Source: Paraburkholderia elongata
GTDB taxonomy: Bacteria; Pseudomonadota; Gammaproteobacteria; Burkholderiales; Burkholderiaceae
Reading direction: 5' to 3'
DNA: 64,000 nt
NCBI RefSeq assembly: GCF_013177735.1
Contig: NZ_WOEZ01000043.1
Location: 124,001 to 188,000 of the forward strand
Under the pieces are notes generated by a model. It made no database searches. It had not been told where the DNA came from and saw only the letters and a list, made by a program, of their open reading frames with translations. Below are positions 57,808-64,000 of the stretch, piece by piece. The first letter of the stretch is position 1; each line of letters begins with the position of its first letter. Both the position numbers and the translations under genes were made by a program.

Positions 57808-58620
57808 GGGGTTTAGCCTTTGGCGGTGGTTGTTGTCTGTACGCCTGCGGCGTTGGCCTTTCCTTGAATTCTTATTGGTTTATTAGCGTCGCCCCTGTGC
57901 GGGGCAGGCACTTACTTTCTTTGCCGCGGCAAAGAAAGTAAGCAAAGAAAGCCGCTTCACACCGCTAATTCTTAAGCGGGTCCCCTGGCTTGGAGGGGGC
58001 AGTGGTGCATCTGGAATCTGTGCCCTCGCGCATTCCGCGTGAGTGACAAGGCCGTCATACTTCCGGCGGCGCTGCGCGCGCCGACGCGGTAGTTCATCAA
58101 ACCGCGTGCTGCTGCCGGCGCTTGGAGGAAATTCGGCAACCCACCAGCTATCGCCGCGCTCGCCGTTGCTTCACGAGGCCGTTAGCTGCTTCGGGTGTTA
58201 GGGGTGCGTAAGTGGCCGCTAGCCGCTAGTGCACCCGGCGGCACGCCCAAAGCCATCCGGCGTTTTCAGCACATCGCCGAGGCGAAGCCGATGGCTCCCA
58301 CCCAAGCAAAACCAATCCGGCGGTTTTTAGCGGACCCTTCCGGCGAGCACGTAGTGCGAGGCGGGAAGTATGAGCGCCTTGTCACTAACGCCGAAGGTGC
58401 GAGGGCACAGATTCCAGATGCACCACTACCTCCTCCAAGCCAGGGGACCCGCTTAAGAATTAGCGGTGTGAAGCCGCTTTCTTTGCTTACTTTCTTTGCG
58501 GCAAAGAAAGTAAGTGCCTGCCCCGCACAGGGGCGACGCTAATAGACCACTAAGAAATCAAGGAAAGGCCAACGCCACAGGCGCACAGACAGAAAGCGCC
58601 GAGTAGGCCAAAACCCTAAC
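57808..58620. repeat. Long imperfect palindromic intergenic repeat, about 0.8 kb
   Basis: Left arm about 57808-58069 and right arm about 58367-58620 are near reverse complements. Examples: TATTAGCGTCGCCCCTGTG (57891) against CACAGGGGCGACGCTAATA (58526), CCGCTAATTCTTAAGCGGG against CCCGCTTAAGAATTAGCGG, and GTGACAAGGC against GCCTTGTCAC. The centre (about 300 bp) is not paired. It contains TTACTTTCTTTGCCGCGGC-like sub-palindromes. It has no transposase and only spurious ORFs, and fills the entire region between the regulator and uvrD. It resembles repeats frequent between Paraburkholderia genes. Confidence 0.8.
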
Positions 58621-58667
58621 CCCGGAGGGGCATATAATGTCGAACGCACTCGCCGTCCTCCCAAAAA

Positions 58668-61019
58668 ATGCCCGATCTGCTAGCCAATCTAAACCCCGAA
58701 CAACACGCCGCCGTCACGCTCCCCAACGAGCCAGCGCTCATCCTTGCAGGCGCGGGCAGCGGCAAAACCCGCGTCCTCATCACGCGGATCGCGTGGCTGG
58801 TCCAGCACGGTCTGGCGTCGCCCGCCACCATCCTCGCGGTGACCTTCACCAATAAAGCCGCCCGCGAAATGATGGCGCGTCTTTCGGCACTCTTGCCGAT
58901 CGATACGCGAGGCATGTGGATCGGCACCTTCCACGGCCTGTGCAACCGCATGCTCCGCGCGCACCATCGCGACGCCGGCCTGCCCGCTACCTTCCAGATC
59001 CTCGATACCGCGGACCAGCTCTCCGCGATCAAGCGTCTTATGAAGGGCCTTAACATTGACGATGAAAAGTATCCGGCCAAAAATCTCCAGTACTTCATCA
59101 ACAACTCCAAAGAACAAGGCCTGCGGCCGAAAGACGTCGACGCCACCGACAACTTCAACCGCAAATTCGTCGAACTCTACGAAGCCTACGACCAGCAATG
59201 CCAGCGCGAAGGCGTCGTCGACTTTCCGGAACTGCTGCTGCGCTGCTTTGAACTGCTCGCGCACAATCCGCCGCTGCGCGCCCACTATCAGGCGCGCTTC
59301 AGGCATATTCTCGTCGACGAGTTCCAGGACACCAACAAGCTGCAATATGCGTGGCTGAAATTGCTGGCCGGGCAGACCAACTCGATCTTCGCCGTCGGCG
59401 ACGACGACCAGTCGATCTACGCGTTCCGCGGCGCGAACGTCGGCAACATGCGCGACTTCGAACACGAGTTCAACGTCCGGCACATGATCAAGCTGGAGCA
59501 GAACTACCGTTCGCACGGCCATATTCTCGACGCGGCCAATCAGCTGATCGCCAATAACTCGCGGCGTCTGGGCAAGAATCTGCGTACCGACGCGGGTCAC
59601 GGCGAACCGGTGCGCGTCTACGAGTCCGCCACCGATACGCAGGAAGCCGGCTGGATCGTCGAGGAAATCAAGGCGCTGATCAGTACCGGCACGTCGCGCA
59701 GCGAAATCGCCATCCTGTATCGCAGCAACGCGCAGTCGCGCACGATCGAACACACGCTGGTCAATGCGGGCATCGCGTACCGGGTTTACGGCGGTCTGCG
59801 CTTTTTCGAGCGTCAGGAAGTCAAGCACGCGCTCGCCTATCTGCGCCTGATCGACAATCCGAACGACGATACCGCGTTTGCCCGCGTCGTCAATTTCCCC
59901 ACGCGCGGCATCGGCGCGCGCTCGATCGAGCAACTTGCCGATGCGGCGCGTCTGTACAACTGCTCGATGGCTGCGGCGATTCCGTATGTCGCGGGTAAGG
60001 CGGGGTCGAGCCTCGCCAGCTTCGCGAACCTGATCGGTAAAATGCGCGCGGAAACGCAGCAGATGAGCCTGCCGGAAACGGTCGAATACGTGGTTCGCAC
60101 GAGCGGTCTCACGGAGTTCTATCAGAACGAACGCGAAGGCCAGGATCGGCTGGAGAACTTGCAGGAACTGGTCAACGCGGCCGCTGCTTTCGTCAGCGAA
60201 GAAGGCTACGGCATGGATACGCCGGCGCGCTCGATTCCGCTGCGCCCGGGCGCAACCGCGGCGCCCGAGTTGGCCGTCGCCACCGACGATCCGAATACCG
60301 TCGTGCTGGACGCCCCCAGCATCGTCGATCCGGCGCAAAACCCGGACACGATGACGCCGCTCGCCGGTTTCCTGTCGCACGCTTCGCTGGAAGCGGGTGA
60401 CAACCAGGCGCAAGCCGGTCAGGAAGCCGTGCAGTTGATGACGGTACACGCGGCCAAGGGCCTCGAGTTCACGGCGGTGTTCATCACCGGGCTCGAAGAA
60501 GGGCTGTTCCCGCATGAAAACAGCGCGATGGAGTCGGACGGCCTGGAAGAAGAGCGTCGTCTGATGTATGTGGCGATCACGCGGGCCAAGGAGCGTTTGT
60601 ATCTGTCGTTTGCGCAGAGCCGGATGCTGCACGGCCAGACGCGCTACAACATCCGCTCGCGTTTCTTCGACGAACTGCCGCAGGAAACCCTCAAGTGGCT
60701 CACGCCGAAGGTCGAGGCGGGCGCGCGCTGGGGCGGACGCTCGGATAACGCCGGCTACGGTCGCGACTGGTTCGCTCGGCCTGGCTACACGGGTGCTTCG
60801 TCGTCGACACCGGCGCCGTTGCCGGCGTTCGCGAACGAACAGCGCGCGGCTGAAACGGGTTTTCGCGTCGGCCAGCAGGTGTTCCACACGAAGTTTGGGG
60901 AAGGCACGATCACGGCGCTGGAAGGCAGCGGCACGGATGCCAAGGCCCAAGTCAAATTCAAGCGGCACGGCGAGAAGTGGCTGGCGCTTGCGGTCGCTAA
61001 ATTGCAGGCGGTTGAATGA
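58668..61019 (+). CDS. uvrD: UvrD/Rep-type superfamily 1 DNA helicase
   Basis: 783 aa. Motif I GAGSGKTRVLITR, Ia FTNKAAREM, II LVDEFQDTN, III GDDDQSIYAFRGA, IV QNYRSHGHIL, V VHAAKGLEFTAVF and VI RRLMYVAITRAKERL are all present. C-terminal region VGQQVFHTKFGEGTI is the Tudor-like domain that contacts RNA polymerase. A loop of about 60 low-complexity residues (about 515-580) lies before motif V. The 3'-5' helicase acts in nucleotide-excision and mismatch repair. TATAAT (58633-58638) gives a short leader. ATGA overlap with mtnN. Confidence 0.95.
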   Translation: MPDLLANLNPEQHAAVTLPNEPALILAGAGSGKTRVLITRIAWLVQHGLASPATILAVTFTNKAAREMMARLSALLPIDTRGMWIGTFHGLCNRMLRAHHRDAGLPATFQILDTADQLSAIKRLMKGLNIDDEKYPAKNLQYFINNSKEQGLRPKDVDATDNFNRKFVELYEAYDQQCQREGVVDFPELLLRCFELLAHNPPLRAHYQARFRHILVDEFQDTNKLQYAWLKLLAGQTNSIFAVGDDDQSIYAFRGANVGNMRDFEHEFNVRHMIKLEQNYRSHGHILDAANQLIANNSRRLGKNLRTDAGHGEPVRVYESATDTQEAGWIVEEIKALISTGTSRSEIAILYRSNAQSRTIEHTLVNAGIAYRVYGGLRFFERQEVKHALAYLRLIDNPNDDTAFARVVNFPTRGIGARSIEQLADAARLYNCSMAAAIPYVAGKAGSSLASFANLIGKMRAETQQMSLPETVEYVVRTSGLTEFYQNEREGQDRLENLQELVNAAAAFVSEEGYGMDTPARSIPLRPGATAAPELAVATDDPNTVVLDAPSIVDPAQNPDTMTPLAGFLSHASLEAGDNQAQAGQEAVQLMTVHAAKGLEFTAVFITGLEEGLFPHENSAMESDGLEEERRLMYVAITRAKERLYLSFAQSRMLHGQTRYNIRSRFFDELPQETLKWLTPKVEAGARWGGRSDNAGYGRDWFARPGYTGASSSTPAPLPAFANEQRAAETGFRVGQQVFHTKFGEGTITALEGSGTDAKAQVKFKRHGEKWLALAVAKLQAVE

Positions 61020-61834
61020 GCACGGGCGGGCTAAACGCAGGGGTAGGGGCGGACGGCGCAGGCGCACTTGTCTCGCATCGTCCGCTCGGCATTCTGGCGG
61101 CCTTGCCGCAGGAACTCGGCGATCTGATCGAAGCGATGCGCGCGGAATCCGGCGTACGCACCATCACCCACGGTCAGCGTGACTATCACCTCGGCACCGT
61201 CCACGGCGCGCCTTGCGTCGTGACACTGGCGCGCGTCGGCAAGGTCGCGGCGGCGGCCACCGTCAGCGCCTTGATCCATGCGTTCGATGTCGAGGCGGTC
61301 GTGTTTACGGGTGTCGCCGGCGGCGTGGGGACTGAGGTGCGGGTCGGCGATATCGTCGTTGCCAACGCGCTTATGCAGCACGATCTCGACGCGTCGCCGT
61401 TGTTTCCGCGATTCGAGGTGCCGCTGCTCGGCGTGTCGCGCTTCGCAGCCGATGGGGCGCTTGCCGATCAACTGGCCGCGGCATGCGAGCGTTTTATCGC
61501 CGAAGAGGGCGGCGCGTCGGCGGCGCGCTTCGGCACGCACGAGCCGCGTGTCCATCGCGGCTTGATCATCAGCGGAGATCAATTCGTCGCGAGTGCAACG
61601 GGCGTCGAGGCCTTGCGCGATGCGCTGCCGGATGCGCTCGCGGTCGAGATGGAAGGCGCGGCGATCGCCCAGGTCTGTTACGAGTACGGCGTGCCGTGTG
61701 CGGTAGTGCGTACCATCTCCGACACCGCCGACGATCACGCGCCGCAATCGTTCGCGTCGTTTCTCACGGAGATTGCCGGGACGTATTCGAATGCGATTCT
61801 GAGGCGGTTTTTAGAGGCGCGTGGCGCGGTCTGA
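61016..61834 (+). CDS. mtnN: 5'-methylthioadenosine/S-adenosylhomocysteine nucleosidase
   Basis: 272 aa, somewhat longer than the usual 230-260 because of an N-terminal extension (about 25 residues). GILAALPQELGDLIEAM holds the catalytic Glu, VFTGVAGGVG binds purine, VEMEGAAIAQVCYE binds ribose and RTISDTADD carries the catalytic Asp. It cleaves adenine from MTA and SAH for methionine recycling and makes the AI-2 precursor. Coupled to uvrD by a 4-bp overlap. Confidence 0.92.
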   Translation: MSTGGLNAGVGADGAGALVSHRPLGILAALPQELGDLIEAMRAESGVRTITHGQRDYHLGTVHGAPCVVTLARVGKVAAAATVSALIHAFDVEAVVFTGVAGGVGTEVRVGDIVVANALMQHDLDASPLFPRFEVPLLGVSRFAADGALADQLAAACERFIAEEGGASAARFGTHEPRVHRGLIISGDQFVASATGVEALRDALPDALAVEMEGAAIAQVCYEYGVPCAVVRTISDTADDHAPQSFASFLTEIAGTYSNAILRRFLEARGAV

Positions 61835-61862
61835 CTCTTCGTGCGCGCAACAAGTTCACATT

Positions 61863-61879
61863 GCTCGCGCTTCGCGAGC
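61863..61879. terminator. Hairpin between converging mtnN and prpE
   Basis: GCTCGCG-CTT-CGCGAGC, 7-pair stem. No T-run, so termination would be weak. Confidence 0.5.
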
Positions 61880-63783
61880 TAACCCCGTCCTGAACCGCCC
61901 AGCGCCTCGCGCACCTGCTGCAATGCCGACGGATCCTCGATCGTCGGCAGATCGCCCGGTTCGCGTCCTTCCGCGAGTGCCGCAATCGCGCGGCGCAGCA
62001 GCTTGCCCGAGCGCGTCTTCGGCAGCATCGACACCACCACTACGCGCGCCGGCCGCGCAATCGCGCCGAGCTGGCGGTCGACCGTCGCGGTGAGTTCGGC
62101 TTCCAGCTTGGCTCTGGCCTTATCGTTCGCATAGGCTTGCGCGTCGCGCAGTACCACGAAGGCCATCGCCGCCTGACCCTTCAGCGCATCCGCTACGCCG
62201 ACCACGGCCACTTCCGCGACTGCTGCGTGGCTAGACAACGCTTCCTCGATTTCCCGCGTGCCGAGCCGATGGCCGGCGACGTTGATCACGTCGTCCGTGC
62301 GGCCAAGGATCGTTACGTAACCGTCGTCATCCTGAATGCCCCAGTCGAAGGTCGAGTAGACCTGCTGGTTCGGAATGCTCGACCAGTACGTGCTGATAAA
62401 GCGCTTGTCGTCGCCCCACACCGTCGACATGCAGCCCGGCGGCAGCGGATATTCCAGCGTGAGCACGCCTTTTTCGCCGGGCGGGCAGGCCTCGCCCGTC
62501 AGTTCGTTGCGCAAGGTCAGATTGAAGCCGGCCGACGGCACGCCCGGCGAGCCGAGCTTGGTGGGCAGCGCCTCGACGCCGCGCGGAATCGCCAGCATCG
62601 GCCAACCGGTTTCGGTCTGCCAGTAGTTGTCGATCACGGGCTTGCCGAGCGCGTCGGTGATCCATGCGGCGGTCGGTTCGTCGAGCGGCTCGCCGGCGAG
62701 GAACAGCGTGCGCAGGCTCGATAGATCGGATTTTTTCAGCAGCGCCGGGTCCTGTTTTTTCAGCACGCGCAATGCCGTCGGCGCGGTGAACATCAGATTG
62801 ATCTTGTGGTGTTCGACGAGGCGCCACCAGATGCCGCCGTCCGGACGAATCGGCGTGCCTTCGTACATCACCGTAGTGAGGCCCGCGATCAACGGCGCAT
62901 AGACGATGTAGCTGTGGCCGACCACCCAGCCCACGTCCGATGCGGTGAACATCGTGTCGCCGGGTTTGCCCTGAAAGATGTGTTCCATCGATGCCGCCAG
63001 CGCCACCGCATAGCCGCCGACGTCGCGCTGCACGCCCTTCGGCTTGCCGGTGGTGCCCGAGGTGTACAGCACATACGACGGCTCGTTCGATTCGAGCCAT
63101 TCGCATGGCACATGCGCATCGAAAAACTGTTCGCGCAGCGGCTCGTAGGCGACGAGGTAGCTCGCGTTCAGGCGCTCGGGCGCGAGCTGGCGGTCGATCA
63201 GCAGCACGTGCGGCGTCTTGTGGGTCGCGCGCGCGAGCGCCTCGTCCACCAGCGGCGTGTAGTCGATCACCTTGCCGCCGCGTGCGCCGGCGTCGGCGGT
63301 CACGATCAGCACAGGTTTCGCATCGTCGATGCGCGCCGCCAGGTTGGCGGCCGCGAAGCCGCCGAACACCACCGAGTGAATCGCGCCGAGCCGCGCGCAC
63401 GCGAGCATCGCGAACAGCGCTTCGGGGATCATCGGCAGATAGAGCAGCACGACGTCGCCGCGCTTGACGCCCAGCGAGCGCATCACCGCGGCCATGCGGT
63501 TGATTTCGGCGTACAGCTCGGCGTAGGTGTAGCGCCGCTCGATGCCGGTTTCCGTCGACACATACACCAGCGCGTTCTGCTGCGCACGTTCGGCCAGATG
63601 CCGGTCTACCGCGTTATGGCACAGATTCGTGCGGCCGCCGACGAACCAGCGCGCGAACGGTGGATTCGAGCGGTCGAGCACGGTATCGAACGGCGTTTGC
63701 CAATGGATCCGCTGCGCCTGTTCACGCCAGAATGCTTCGGGTTGCTCGATTGAACGGCGGTGGAAGTCGCGGTAGCGGGTCAT
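61879..63783 (-). CDS. prpE: Propionate-CoA ligase (acetyl-CoA synthetase family)
   Basis: 634 aa from ATG 63783, with AAGGA upstream. The N-terminal block (MTRYRDFHRRSIEQPEAFW) is the ACAS_N domain. YTSGTTGKPKGVQRDVGGYA is the AMP-binding loop with the PrpE-type continuation, and KTRSGKLLRRAI carries the catalytic, acetylatable Lys. It makes propionyl-CoA from propionate, CoA and ATP via an acyl-AMP. In many Burkholderia prpE lies apart from the prpBC genes, as here. Acetate is a likely poorer substrate. Confidence 0.9.
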   Translation of the reverse strand: MTRYRDFHRRSIEQPEAFWREQAQRIHWQTPFDTVLDRSNPPFARWFVGGRTNLCHNAVDRHLAERAQQNALVYVSTETGIERRYTYAELYAEINRMAAVMRSLGVKRGDVVLLYLPMIPEALFAMLACARLGAIHSVVFGGFAAANLAARIDDAKPVLIVTADAGARGGKVIDYTPLVDEALARATHKTPHVLLIDRQLAPERLNASYLVAYEPLREQFFDAHVPCEWLESNEPSYVLYTSGTTGKPKGVQRDVGGYAVALAASMEHIFQGKPGDTMFTASDVGWVVGHSYIVYAPLIAGLTTVMYEGTPIRPDGGIWWRLVEHHKINLMFTAPTALRVLKKQDPALLKKSDLSSLRTLFLAGEPLDEPTAAWITDALGKPVIDNYWQTETGWPMLAIPRGVEALPTKLGSPGVPSAGFNLTLRNELTGEACPPGEKGVLTLEYPLPPGCMSTVWGDDKRFISTYWSSIPNQQVYSTFDWGIQDDDGYVTILGRTDDVINVAGHRLGTREIEEALSSHAAVAEVAVVGVADALKGQAAMAFVVLRDAQAYANDKARAKLEAELTATVDRQLGAIARPARVVVVSMLPKTRSGKLLRRAIAALAEGREPGDLPTIEDPSALQQVREALGGSGRG

Positions 63784-64000
63784 CGGCGGCGATCCTTCTG
63801 CTGCGTGAGTGAACGGATGGCGAGTGGTACGGCTTGGTACGGCTGCTGGGCGCGGCGAGAGAGCCGTGCGTACGTCCGCACAAGCATAGTGCACGCGTGG
63901 CTTCGCGGACAACGCGGGTTCACCATGAGCGCCACCGCACCCGGCGTAGCGCGACGCAGAGCCGACTCGACCCAAGCTGCGGCTACGGCAGCGCCGTGCG
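63784..64000. other. Upstream region of prpE to window end
   Basis: About 215 bp, GC-rich. I see no further gene or clear promoter boxes. Confidence 0.35.

Noticed and set aside
58689..61067. A 792-residue open frame opposite uvrD
   Set aside because: Another antisense shadow; uvrD on the plus strand has all helicase motifs.

Overview
The window is a high-GC chromosomal segment with the gene content of a Burkholderia-type betaproteobacterium, most likely Paraburkholderia: waaC, argH, a ppc-hemC-hemDX-hemY block, a nadE-glnB pair, a Gram-negative porin, a his/lys/arg ABC transporter, prpE, and a long intergenic palindrome of the kind common in that group. Species cannot be fixed from sequence alone. 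I see no tRNA, rRNA or CRISPR array.

Layout. 0-5 kb: 5' end of a ClC chloride channel, LPS heptosyltransferase I, two very small envelope genes, an MHS-type MFS transporter and a TonB-C-like lipoprotein. 5.4-12.5 kb: an orphan dimodular NRPS (C*-A-T-C-A-T-R) whose second A/T junction is deleted and out of frame, so the terminal reductase lies in another frame. 12.5-24 kb: candidate small RNA, argH, a divergent XRE regulator/methyltransferase pair, ppc with a histone-like tail, and the heme operon. 24.1-26.2 kb: a decayed insertion sequence sitting exactly in the loop of the hemY terminator. 26.3-37 kb: an ALDH-SDR-MFS catabolic operon, ppa, a FUSC efflux protein, GIY-YIG and GNAT-like genes, nadE-glnB. 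37.2-42.3 kb: porin and hisP-hisM-hisQ with a frameshifted hisJ. 42.8-49 kb: pirin, a TTGCCAG heptamer tandem repeat, a Spy-like chaperone divergent from a two-component pair, an unassigned 88-aa protein and a diguanylate cyclase. 49.5-54 kb: an ABC transporter with two fused permease domains but no binding protein, then two tandem paralogous lipoproteins. 54.3-57.8 kb: two sigma-54 activators flanking a sigma-54 promoter, a DUF883 remnant and a small membrane gene. 57.8-58.6 kb: one long palindromic repeat fills the whole intergenic region. 58.7-64 kb: uvrD-mtnN and prpE.

Functional threads. Heme synthesis (hemC, hemD-hemX, hemY) is a tight operon. nadE-glnB joins nitrogen signalling to NAD synthesis. 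hisPMQ(J) is a basic amino-acid importer that has probably lost its binding protein unless the single-base frameshift is a read error. The Spy-like gene and the OmpR/EnvZ-type pair form a plausible envelope-stress unit. Strongest points for follow-up: the IS-in-terminator architecture with its own insulation hairpins, the damaged dipeptide-aldehyde-type NRPS, the large intergenic palindrome, the sigma-54 island, and the lysine/alanine tail on PEP carboxylase.
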